From NCBI GenBank assembly GCA_027382625.1, contig JAJKFJ010025122.1, positions 1 to 10,251 of the forward strand: a DNA stretch of 10,251 nt, read 5' to 3'. Both the position numbers and the translations under genes were made by a program. The notes under the pieces were generated by a model. The model saw only the letters and a program-made list of their open reading frames with translations, searched no databases and was not told the DNA's origin. Origin of the DNA: Tetmemena sp. SeJ-2015 (lineage: Eukaryota > Ciliophora > Spirotrichea > Sporadotrichida > Oxytrichidae). Of the stretch, positions 1 to 7,237 are shown piece by piece; the first letter of the stretch is position 1; every line of letters starts with the position of its first letter.

Positions 1-31
1 TGAGTCTTTACATTTCCTTCATCGCATCCAT
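1..31 (-). CDS. 5' end of an unidentified gene leaving the window
   Basis: On the minus strand an ATG at 31-29 opens a frame that runs to the window edge and reads MDAMKEMQRL, with one TAA read as glutamine. Only ten codons are visible, so nothing can be said about function. It is divergent to ORC5 and would share the 174-bp AT-rich spacer. The call rests only on the ATG next to a sharp change from AT-rich to more balanced composition, so it is weak. Confidence 0.3.
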
Positions 32-205
32 GCTAATGAACCTTAGATAGCTATAGATATATGTTACACTTATAGTTATATTTTTCCTCGCAAATTTTTA
101 AAATATTAATTAGTTCTATAATATCTTACTCTTAAATTATCAAATAGATAATTAATTAAATTTGGCAAATTTCAAAAATATTAATTAAAAAGCGGGAGAT
201 TATCA
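32..205. other. AT-rich divergent intergenic spacer
   Basis: This stretch is very rich in A and T, has stops in all frames, and lies between a possible minus-strand start at 31 and the ORC5 start at 206. It presumably holds promoters or 5' leaders for both genes, or germline DNA between two macronuclear chromosomes. I see no recognisable motif and no telomere-like repeat. Confidence 0.5.
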
Positions 206-2368
206 ATGGACGCAGTTATGAGCAACGAATAAGAGGTCACTCAGATCAACACCTCTACTGATTAAAAGAACACCAATGAGGAGGAAGAAGATAATCAAAT
301 CCCTATTCAAATAAATACAAAATGATAATATAACTTCTCTAATATAATTTGAAATAAATCGAGAAGAAGACTACCTAGTGTTCTTTAACCTAATTAAATC
401 TGTAAGCAACTATTTGAAGCGTAATTTATAACATTAATTTAGAGAAGCAATATTTTTGTTTACGGGCATCACGGTTCAGGCAAGACCACTTTCGTGCTTG
501 ACTCGCTTAAAATGCTTGAAAGGCAGTCTGAAATGCAAATTATGCCCTAGATGACTTTCAAATTAATTTTATGATGAATGATCCTCATACTTCAGGAGTG
601 AGCAACCCAGCTATCTTTATTTTGTTTAAACATTATTTTTATAGTGTTTAGATCTACCACATTTACATAGACTGCATAGAATACTACACTGAGAGACTGA
701 TGGCCACTTTCATTAACTACGAGCTGCAACTCATCCTTCACAAAATTAATGTCAAGATCAATCCCAAAAAGTACTCTAATTTCAGACCAAGCATAAATAC
801 CACAAGAGTCATTAGAGGCTTCCCTCAACTAGCTGATCTACTTCAGAGCACTATCAACTCTTATTCCTTAAAAAATAAAATTCAATTTTATTGTAATCAA
901 ATTAAAATTCCTTAATACTACAAAAAGAAAGAAAATCAGAATCCTGATACCCCTCAAAAGCCTGAACTATTTTATATAAATTACTTCTTATAATGATTTT
1001 ATAACTTTACTTCTACTTGGTGCTGGATAACATCTCCAACTTGCTAGAGAGCGAGAGAACTAAGAAACTTTTAACTAAGCTATGTGTGATGTAAAGTCTG
1101 CTTAATCCCATTTGTTTCGGTCTAGTGGTACTAAACAATTACCTAGTGAAGGAAATAGATGTTTTTAAGGATCAATAGGGAATCTTTGAAGAGAATATGT
1201 TCACGCCCTTCTTTCTCAACCCACTCTCGAAAACTCATATCTACCACATCCTACATGCATTATAATTTTTAAGGTAAAATATATTTGAATGCAAAACTGA
1301 AAAGAGTAGTAGACTTCACTGATAGGTTTGATTTCGTATTTCCCAGACTTTTTGGAATGATATTCGATGACATCCGAGCCCATACTTACAACATGATTGA
1401 GTAACCCTAAAATTCATAATTCTTCTTTCTTTTGCCTCTCATATAATTTACGAGTACATTTTCAGGTTTGTGTACTCTGATTTCGCTCAACCCTACTAAG
1501 CCATGTCCATTTAGTAAATCTAAAATTTGGATAAGCCACTTCCAATCAAGACCTTCATGTCCAAGTTTGAAGAAGTAAAGAGAGGACTCTTCATTCACTA
1601 TCAAAGCATGGAGGAGCTCAGAGAAAATTTAGAGAGAGCAGATGAAGAGGAGTTCCAAGAGAAGCTCAAAGAAGAGAAAGCAGCAGCTAGCAATAACTCT
1701 AAATAGAACTCCAAGATTTTAAAAGATGAATACAAGTTTCAGGAAAACTTTAGTTAAAGCTTATTTAAAGTTTGAGTGCAAGAAACTAGACATGCTAAAG
1801 AATAACTTGGTGGACCTAAACTTCACATACATGCAGTCTTTGTGTCTGATATCAGCCTTTCTCGCAGGAGCCAATAGACAGAGTGCTGATTAGAAGATAT
1901 TCGTTGTCTCACAAAATAAGAAAGGCAAGAATCACTAGCCGAAGGGCACTGATCAGTAATCTGCTGCTAAGAAAGGAGAACTCATGCTCGGTAAAACAAA
2001 GAAGTTTCCCTATGAGCGTTTCGCAGCCATTATGGACTATATCCTATGTGTGGAAGCTGATAATTGCTACGAAGTAGATTAAATATCGAGGACACTAGAT
2101 TATAACGCTTGTGTAAGTTTCTCTGTTTATGTTTTCATGAATCTCATTTTCTTAATAGATAAACTCTCTAGCTGAGGAAGGTCTCCTTAAGAAAACTTCA
2201 ATGAAGAAAGCTGTATCTGGAGTCGCAGATGGTGGAGACGAATTGACAAGTATCTACTTCAAGTGCAACTTTGATTTGAACTACTTTATTGAAGTGAGCA
2301 AAAAGATTAGTTTCCCCTATGAGGAGTATCTTTTCGACCCTAACTATCAAAACTCTAAAGCATAATGA
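206..2368 (+). CDS. ORC5: Origin recognition complex subunit 5, interrupted by at least seven IESs
   Basis: ORC5 is an AAA+-like subunit of the nuclear complex that marks replication origins and loads the MCM helicase. Start is ATG 206; stop is TGA 2366-2368. Removing nine inserts (429 bp) leaves exactly 578 codons, about 577 residues, longer than the roughly 435 of human ORC5. Visible landmarks: an acidic, Gln-rich leader (residues 1-35); the N-terminal AAA+ helix with NREEDYLVFFNLI; Walker A GHHGSGKT at about 59-66; IYIDCIEYYTERL, matching the family's VNCxExFTxR block; Walker B-like YLVLDN at about 200-205; and the typical C-terminal domain with SAFLAGANRQSAD, a Lys-rich loop, LGKTKKFPYERFAAI and YFKCNFDLNYFI. 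The Walker B second acid is Asn, as the position also varies in other ORC5 proteins. TAA/TAG encode Gln throughout. Family assignment is firm; exact element borders are inferred from repeats and frame. Confidence 0.9.
309..351 (+). other. IES 1 of ORC5, 43 bp, pointer AAATAAAT
   Basis: The 8-bp word AAATAAAT occurs at 309-316 and again at 352-359. The DNA between is nearly all A/T and brings in-frame TGAs at 323 and 350. There is no GT near the left border, so it cannot be a standard intron. Excision joins IPIQ to INREEDYL and restores the ORC5 N-terminal helix. Confidence 0.85.
404..444 (+). other. IES 2 of ORC5, 41 bp, pointer AAGCAA (or a GT-AG intron)
   Basis: AAGCAA stands at 404-409 and 445-450. 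A GT...AG element of the same 41 bp (402-442) overlaps it almost exactly. Either removal restores the frame just before the Walker A motif; they differ by one residue (Val with the pointer model, Arg with the intron model). The 6-bp repeat makes an IES more likely. Confidence 0.75.
548..648 (+). other. IES 3 of ORC5, 101 bp, pointer TAGAT
   Basis: TAGAT occurs at 548-552 and 649-653. Without removal the frame ends at a TGA at 587-ish distance downstream of Walker A (568-570 region); with removal QIMPQ joins IYHIYIDC, the expected spacing in ORC5. The left border has no GT. It is the longest insert in this gene. Confidence 0.85.
981..1006 (+). other. IES 4 of ORC5, 26 bp, pointer TTACTTCT
   Basis: The 8-bp word TTACTTCT occurs at 981-988 and 1007-1014, 26 bp apart. 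Excision removes an in-frame TGA at 994 and fuses FYINYF to YLVLDNIS, completing the Walker B strand. Confidence 0.9.
1274..1304 (+). other. 31-bp intron or IES in ORC5
   Basis: The element starts GTAAAAT and ends GAAAAG. Its removal shifts the frame correctly from HALQFLR to VVDFTDRFDF and avoids a TGA at 1320. A 3-bp repeat AAG (1271-1273, 1302-1304) would allow an IES with the same product, so intron and IES cannot be told apart here. Confidence 0.6.
1399..1451 (+). other. IES 5 of ORC5, 53 bp, pointer GAGTA
   Basis: GAGTA is at 1399-1403 and 1452-1456. Removal changes frame from HTYNMIE to YIFRFVYSDF, both of which look coding, and discards an AT-rich segment. No GT-AG borders fit this junction. 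Confidence 0.85.
1502..1555 (+). other. IES 6 of ORC5, 54 bp, frame-neutral, pointer CATGTCCA
   Basis: CATGTCCA occurs at 1502-1509 and 1556-1563, exactly 54 bp apart, so the frame stays open whether or not it is removed. The body encodes a Gln-rich run with many TAA/TAG codons. The long repeat supports excision; the homology in this variable part of ORC5 does not decide it. Confidence 0.65.
1734..1767 (+). other. IES 7 of ORC5, 34 bp, pointer AAGTTT
   Basis: AAGTTT is at 1734-1739 and 1768-1773. Removal takes out a frame that would end at TGA 1773 and joins DEYKF to ECKKLDML, leading into the conserved C-terminal domain. Confidence 0.85.
2113..2158 (+). other. 46-bp intron in ORC5
   Basis: It begins with the consensus GTAAGT and ends TTAATAG. 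Splicing joins LDYNAC to INSLAEEGLL in the C-terminal winged-helix region. A TAA repeat at offset 46 would permit an IES giving Val in place of Ile, but the strong 5' splice site favours an intron. Confidence 0.7.
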
Positions 2369-5204
2369 TTAAGATAAAAGACTCATATATCTCTCTATAA
2401 GTATGTACATTTATTAATTAAGAATTTGCAGTTAAATGCATTTTTCAGTAATCAAAATTAATAGAGCGAAGAAATAGCTCAGCTAGAGTAATTTCATTCA
2501 ACACTAAACCAAGAACTGTGCTCCAAGGCCTAATCTGAATTGATATCTAAGGCTCCAGAATTGATTGCTAAGTTGAGGGAAATCCATAACAAGCCTACAT
2601 CTAAGTTACTTGAAGCATCAGCTACCAACACAGTTTCAATAGACTTTCCATCTGAACTGGTGCCAAATTACGACTCTTCAGTCTTTGTGATTAACGACTT
2701 CAGTAGAATAAGACATACTCATGAAGTTGTTTACTCGGATCCATTCCTAGCTAATGGTCTTACATGGCGTCTCAAAGTTTACCCCAACGGAAATGGAATA
2801 GCTAGAGGTAACTATATATCATACAAATTAATCTTATTTATAAGCTTTGACATATCCATCTTCCTAGAGATGTTGAAAGGTCTTAGTGACCCCTCTAAAT
2901 ACGAATATCGCGTGGAAATGCTGAATAGCAAGGACTCAGCGCAGCAAATAGTGCGAGAATTCTAGTCAGATTTTGAAGTAGGGGAGTGTTGGGGCTACAA
3001 TCGCTTTTACAGAATTGATTTGCTAGAGAGGGAAGGATTCCTGTCAGATGACGACAGAATCACTCTTAAGTATCACGTAAGAGCCCCCAACTATGCTCAG
3101 AAATCTCGTGATCAGAGAAGACACATAGATTCTCTTGAGTTGCAAATGAAGCAGATGCAATCATAAATAAGCGAAATGAACTAAAAGTACAACGAGGCCA
3201 TCAATAAAAACAAGAATGCAAGCACATCTGCAGGATCTAAGGATAAGAAATCAAAGAAGACCAAAAAGGAAAAAAGCCCCAAAAAAGCCAAGAAAGCAAA
3301 GAATGAGCAAATAAATGAACAAGAATTAAATAGTGATAATAGAGATCAACAAGAGGAAGGAGGAGATCACTATCAGAATTAGGAAACAACAAATGCTCCT
3401 ATAGAATAAAGTTAAAGAGTAGAGAGAGAAGTCAATGAAGGTGAAGAAGAGGAATTGAAGAATTATGAAATTGTAGCCAGACAGTAGAAAGAAACTGTTA
3501 GTATGGGTCAAAATAGAAGCAGAGGAAACATGATTATGGATGCTGATTAAGATTTCTCTTCAGATGAAGAAGATATAATATTTTTAATTATGACAAATTA
3601 TTTTAGATCAAATTGAGAGTGGTGAGGATGATGCAAATGAAGATGATCTTTTTTATACTATGGAATTTTATAATCTTAAAACAGCCCCTTTAACTTGTTA
3701 GCCTGTAAACCGAGGAGAACTAATCGAATAAGACGCAGTAGATGAAGAAAGCGAAGAGCTTTAATTGAATAAGATGTTAATGGCTCGTCTTGAATCCCGT
3801 CTCTCTTAAAGAAATCACCCTGACGCTGATAGATAATAAAATCGACCTAATTCGGAATGGTCTCCTCCAAAGTAGTATTCGGTAAGTTCAGATGAGGACT
3901 AGGAGGATATTGAGGAAAGGGCTATTCAACATGAAGATTCTGATTTAGAAAACAATGAAGATGAAGTTGAAGTTTAGCATTAGAATTTGAATAACGATGA
4001 ATCCTCCTCTGTAGAAGATGATCACTATGAGGAGTTAAGAAGCAGGCTCTACTAGAATGATAATCATTAGAATTTAGAGGACTCGAATCTTTAAGAAGAT
4101 GAGGAAGACGATGAGGAGGAATAGGAGGGATATTTTTGTCTATTAGATATTTTAAATAAGGATATATAGCTAGACTTTAAGACAAATTCCGCCAATCATA
4201 TGAAGATAACCTTGAAGAGTCGGATGATTAAGAGGGGCATGATGAGGAAGAGCACACTTACCATAATTAGATTGAGGATTACGAGTCAAGCAATTATGAT
4301 TCATAAGCTGCTTACCTAACTTCAGAGCCCACAACTATAACTAAGAATATAAAACCTTAGGACAATTTACCAAGTTAAGGACAAACTATTCTCAGGGAAA
4401 TTCTAAATACACAAAACTAGAAGGTAATTTAATATTATATCAGTTAATTTATTAAATAACTGGAAAATAAGTTTCTATTTTTATGATTTTGCATTTAATA
4501 GATCTGAAGGCATTTAATTTCATAAATAATTTATGATTCTATCTGGAATTAATTATATGTTAAATTTTAAAGCTTTACTCCGATTAAAAGATCATTAAGA
4601 ATTAGATTTAAATAGATAATTTAAAAAGGGATTTTCAAGTCATGCAACTGATTTCCTAAACAGGAATTAACTAGGAGTGGGAAGTCTAGGTGGCATTTTA
4701 TTAATCCAAAATTAAGAGAGATTATTTTGTGTGTATATTTTGGAGGACTATAGGAGTTACCTGTCAGGAGATAGTGATAGCGATGAAGAATTACAAAGCT
4801 ACAAGCAACTGTGCAGCAATTAAACTGATCAGGCTAAGCAAATTGAAAAACTCACGGGAATTATGAACAAAGATACTGGGTTAGTGAACTTGGCAGAAGA
4901 GGAAAAAGAAAATACCACTCTCAACTGGAATGAGTCTGCTTCCATACAAGCTAATTCAAAAGTTTAAGTGGCAGAAACTTAAAATTTCAAAAGTGCCAAT
5001 TCAGCTTAGACCATCAACTAGTTCAAAAGAGACTTCTATGAAAGATCTAAGTAACTAAAACATGCCATGACTGGACTTCAGTAGTAGACAAGCAAGGCTA
5101 ATTCACTCATTGCAGGAACAGATTTTATTAATGATTAGGAGTAACAGATAAGAGAAGACTTAAGAAGGGCTTCTTCTCTCTAGCAAAATTTAAATGAAGA
5201 GTGA
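2369..5204 (+). CDS. TRIM37: TRIM37-like MATH-domain protein, 5' part missing from this locus
   Basis: TRIM37 proteins are RING/B-box/coiled-coil E3 ubiquitin ligases with a C-terminal MATH (TRAF-like) domain. Here about 800 residues are visible: a coiled-coil end with [30 protein letters not shown]; a MATH domain (about 2640-3090) with [25 protein letters not shown] and [18 protein letters not shown]; a Lys-rich segment (about 3235-3310); a long Asp/Glu-rich region (3540-4330); and a C-terminal coiled-coil-like part ending at TGA 5202-5204. These blocks match animal TRIM37 closely and in order. In animals about 270 residues precede MATH; here only about 75 do, directly abutting the ORC5 stop, with no in-frame ATG, RING or B-box. 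The 5' coding DNA must lie elsewhere, or the protein is truly truncated. The start given is simply the first base after ORC5. Family is firm; the 5' limit and the join across 4424-4628 are not. Confidence 0.8.
2401..2448 (+). other. 48-bp intron (or 47-bp IES, pointer AGTA) near the visible 5' end of the TRIM37-like gene
   Basis: The element begins GTATGT and ends TTTTTCAG, a good intron. An alternative is an IES bounded by AGTA at 2400-2403 and 2447-2450. The two models read the upstream piece in different frames (ending ISLYN or IYLSIS), and both can be matched to the coiled coil of TRIM37. Both imply that coding sequence continues upstream of 2400. Confidence 0.6.
2816..2851 (+). other. 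IES in the MATH domain, 36 bp, frame-neutral, pointer ATATC
   Basis: ATATC is at 2816-2820 and 2852-2856. The insert leaves the frame open but adds twelve hydrophobic residues within a tightly conserved strand. Removal gives [17 protein letters not shown], which matches the RGxYLSVFLEL block of animal TRIM37 without a gap. Confidence 0.85.
3571..3604 (+). other. IES in the TRIM37-like gene, 34 bp, pointer AGAT
   Basis: AGAT at 3571-3574 and 3605-3608 flanks an AT-rich body. Without removal the frame ends at a TGA at 3614; with removal SSDEED joins QIESGEDD and the acidic region continues. Confidence 0.75.
3646..3672 (+). other. Candidate IES, 27 bp, frame-neutral, pointer ATCTT
   Basis: ATCTT is repeated at 3646-3650 and 3673-3677. 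The body codes for an aromatic run (FYTMEFYN) that is out of place in the acidic, disordered region, and removal keeps the frame. There is no homology to test it, so this is a weaker call. Confidence 0.45.
4128..4159 (+). other. IES in the TRIM37-like gene, 32 bp, pointer GGATAT
   Basis: GGATAT is at 4128-4133 and 4160-4165. Excision shifts the frame from EEEQEGY to [15 protein letters not shown], after which the acidic reading resumes. Left in place, the acidic frame is lost. Confidence 0.85.
4424..4628 (+). other. 205-bp AT-rich insert, IES or intron, in the TRIM37-like gene
   Basis: A GTAATT...AAAAAG element and an IES with pointer AAGG (4421-4424, 4626-4629) give the same junction, from LNTQNQK into [12 protein letters not shown]. 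The body is strongly AT-rich with stops. The 3' end lacks the usual TAG/CAG context, slightly favouring an IES. A 9-bp repeat GCATTTAAT lies inside (4491-4499, 4510-4518), so the region may hold more than one element. The exact left and right limits are uncertain. Confidence 0.5.
4695..4736 (+). other. IES in the TRIM37-like gene, 42 bp, frame-neutral, pointer ATTTT
   Basis: ATTTT is at 4695-4699 and 4737-4741. The AT-rich body would add fourteen hydrophobic residues; removal gives [20 protein letters not shown], a continuous hydrophilic stretch. The frame is unaffected, so the support is the repeat plus composition. Confidence 0.65.
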
Positions 5205-5349
5205 GCTAAAGAACAAGTGAGTATAGACCAATTCATAATTGAATTGTCAGACCTATAATTTATGTAATTTTAAAGATGATTAAGTAAGTTTAACTCTCTT
5301 GAGCATTTTAATGAAATAAAAGAAGTTAGTAAATGTATGAATAGATTCT
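5205..5349. other. AT-rich spacer between convergent gene ends
   Basis: The TRIM37-like gene ends at 5204 and the kinase, on the other strand, ends at 5350. The spacer is AT-rich and presumably contains both 3' untranslated regions. No terminator-like hairpin or telomere-like repeat is visible. Confidence 0.5.
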
Positions 5350-7056
5350 TCAAAATAGCTGCTTTTGAAGTCTATCCTTCTCCTTCCAAAAATGTATGAA
5401 TTGCTTGAACTCTTCTCTGTGTCTCTCTGCATCCTTCAGGTACTCATGCTTTAAAAGTTCAGCTGCTGTGGCTCTCTTTTCGGGGTCTTTATTCAAGCAT
5501 CTGGCTACGAAGTCTTGGAACTGTGCAGACCATTTAGGATTTTAGAGTTTAGGTGCTTCTTTGGTTACTATGAGATAAAGTACCTTCTGCTAAGGCTCAG
5601 AAATATAAGGAGGCTCTCCATCTGCGAGCTCAAGGGCAAATATTCCATAGCTCCAAATGTCTACTTTATAATCATACTGATTCTTGCCTCTGATGAGCTC
5701 TGGCGCCATCCAACAGACAGTGCCTACTTTGCTCTATCTTCTCTTCTTCTCTTAGGTTAGTTAGGCTGCATAACCGAAATCTGCTAGTTTCAAATCACCC
5801 TGCTCGTTAACTAGAATGTTATCAGATTTTATGTCTCTGTGTACAATGTTTCTTGAGTGCAGGTAATCTAGTCCCAATAGAGTCTGGTACAAGATGAAAG
5901 AGCATACGCCTTCAGAGATGTTACCCTTGCGCTCTTCTACAATTGGAGTCAGACATCCGCCATCCATGTACTCCAAGAATATCCACAGCCTTTGTCTGTA
6001 GTCAAAAGCTTCAAAGCATAAACTAGACTTAAAATAAATAACATTTCATTTTAATAAGCACTTAATGATGTTATCATTTTGCTTGCACATTTGCATTATG
6101 CCTAGCTCATTCTTGATGATCTGTCTTTCCTTTTGATTTTTAGGCTCAATGAATTTGAGAGCGCATTAAGATCCATCATCCTTGCGCTTTACTAAGAAAA
6201 CTCTGGCAAATCCTCCATATCCTATTTTCTTAACTATCTCGTAAAACTTTGAAGGGTCATCGGTACTAAACACAGAGTTTAATTAATTATTTAAACTTCT
6301 TGACTTTAAATTAAGTTCTGCTCTAGCTCTTCCTAAAATTGAGAATCTGATGGGAGTTAGGCCTCTAAGTTAGTCTAGTCTTCGATGTTAATTGTCTTCT
6401 CTACGGCTAAGAGAACAGCTTCAGGATCTTTCTAGATTTCCTCTTTAGTGAAAACTCCAACAAGAGATTCGAATTCTTTTGGTAGACCTTTGAATCCAGT
6501 CTTACTTGTAGCATCGAACTCAACCTTGAAGACTTAGTCTGTCTTGATTGGGCCAGTGATTACGAAACCTCCATCGGCTTGCTTCTCTGAAAGCTTGAAA
6601 AGGATTCTTTGAGTTGGCTTGACTCCACCCACACTCTATTCCCATTTTTCAGTGTCTACCTCTTTTGCAGATGCGCTAAGAGGCATGTCCAGAAGTTCTC
6701 TCCAAAGAGTGGGCAGTCCACTATATTGGCCCTTGTCTGTATCAAATTAATATATAACATTATCATACTTAACCGATACCATTTTCTAAACCATTTAAGG
6801 CTTTCCCACTATCAAGTCGTCTCCATCTTTGTTAGTTGTCCGATTAATTTTGCAAACATGACATATGCGAATCTACTCTGACGAAGTAGTCATCTTCTCT
6901 CTGTTAGAGCAGTCGGTGCACACGTCCTTCTTGCAGTAATAGCAGAAAGTTATTCAAAAATAAGAAATTAAGATAAATATATTTGTGAGTTATTTTCTAT
7001 CTGAAGCTGATTGGCTTCTCACAAGCTGAGCAAAGCTTAGATTCCCCTTAACCCAT
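5350..7056 (-). CDS. PAK/STE20-family protein kinase with FYVE-type zinc finger and two CRIB domains
   Basis: A serine/threonine kinase of the p21-activated type, expected to be controlled by Rho/Rac/Cdc42 GTPases. Start is ATG 7056-7054, stop TGA 5352-5350; removing four IESs (141 bp) leaves 522 whole codons. Residues 9-55 hold four CxxC pairs (CSAC, CYYC, CTDC, CHVC) in FYVE spacing but without the basic RRHHC lipid-binding motif. CRIB 1 is at about 70-98 (VGKPQ...[16 protein letters not shown]) and CRIB 2 at about 146-179 (ITGP...GFKGLPKEF). The kinase domain runs from about 238 to 505: loop GYGGFARVF, lysine in [19 protein letters not shown], a variant activation-loop end [10 protein letters not shown] (usually VGTPYWMAPE), DIWSYGI and a final Arg in [13 protein letters not shown]. 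All catalytic residues are present. A basic/acidic tail ends in LQKQLF. The combination FYVE-CRIB-CRIB-kinase is unusual. Kinase family is firm; the first-ATG choice rests on AT-rich DNA directly upstream. Confidence 0.9.
6014..6055 (-). other. IES in the kinase N-lobe, 42 bp, pointer TGCTT (gene strand)
   Basis: AAGCA (TGCTT on the gene strand) is at 6014-6018 and 6056-6060. The insert brings an in-frame TGA. Removal gives [20 protein letters not shown], the expected beta4-beta5 region of a STE20 kinase with no gap. Confidence 0.9.
6276..6313 (-). other. IES between CRIB 2 and the kinase domain, 38 bp, pointer AACT (gene strand)
   Basis: AGTT is at 6276-6279 and 6314-6317 on the plus strand. 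The CRIB and kinase regions lie in different frames; removing 38 bp joins EELEQN to [13 protein letters not shown] and connects them. The pointer is only 4 bp, so a neighbouring junction cannot be excluded. Confidence 0.75.
6740..6760 (-). other. IES inside CRIB 1, 21 bp, frame-neutral, pointer TGATA (gene strand)
   Basis: TATCA is at 6740-6744 and 6761-6765. The 21-bp insert adds seven residues in the middle of the CRIB consensus and no stop. Removal yields [16 protein letters not shown], the canonical spacing. It is the shortest element found here. Confidence 0.75.
6948..6987 (-). other. IES inside the zinc finger, 40 bp, pointer AATAACT (gene strand)
   Basis: AGTTATT is at 6948-6954 and 6988-6994. 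The insert changes frame and brings a TGA at 6958-6956. Removal joins ISFRQKIT to [10 protein letters not shown] and completes the four-pair cysteine pattern. Confidence 0.9.
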
Positions 7057-7237
7057 TTCTGTGCAATCTTAAAGTCTATCTTAATTAGATTTATATCCTA
7101 TATTATTATTTATAAGTTAATAAAGCAGCACTATATCTTAATATTATAATTCACTCCCAAATATAATTAGTCAAATTAAGTTTTGAAATGCTATATATTT
7201 AAAAAGTCTTCTGCTTTTTTATTAGGAAATGTCTTAT
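7057..7237. other. AT-rich spacer upstream of the kinase gene
   Basis: It lies between the stop of the unknown gene (7240-7238) and the kinase start (7056), both on the minus strand, so it should hold the 3' end of one and the leader of the other. It is strongly AT-rich. I see no clear motif. A plus-strand open frame crossing it has no ATG and is antisense to the unknown gene. Confidence 0.5.

Noticed and set aside
598..651. A GT-AG intron (GTGAGC...TTTAG) in ORC5
   Set aside because: It would leave a stretch of frame-1 residues before it with no ORC5 match and no link to the Walker A frame. The TAGAT element at 548-648 solves the whole gap in one step.
206..2368. ORC5 and the other genes as decayed pseudogenes or products of poor sequencing
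   Set aside because: The breaks are not random: they coincide with direct repeats, have AT-rich bodies, and all restore frame and homology. Between breaks the proteins are well conserved.
3277..3286. CCCCAAAAAA, resembling the C4A4 telomere repeat of hypotrichs
   Set aside because: It is a single copy inside the Lys-rich coding stretch (Ser-Pro-Lys-Lys codons) of the TRIM37-like gene, not a repeat array.
5205..5280. Continuation of the TRIM37-like frame beyond TGA 5202-5204
   Set aside because: The frame stays open for about two dozen codons, but the 6-bp repeat AGTGAG (5200-5205, 5216-5221) does not remove the stop when collapsed, and no intron of reasonable size fits.
6609..6881. Plus-strand open frame of about 90 codons
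   Set aside because: It is the antisense shadow of the CRIB and zinc-finger part of the kinase gene, where the minus-strand protein shows clear family motifs.
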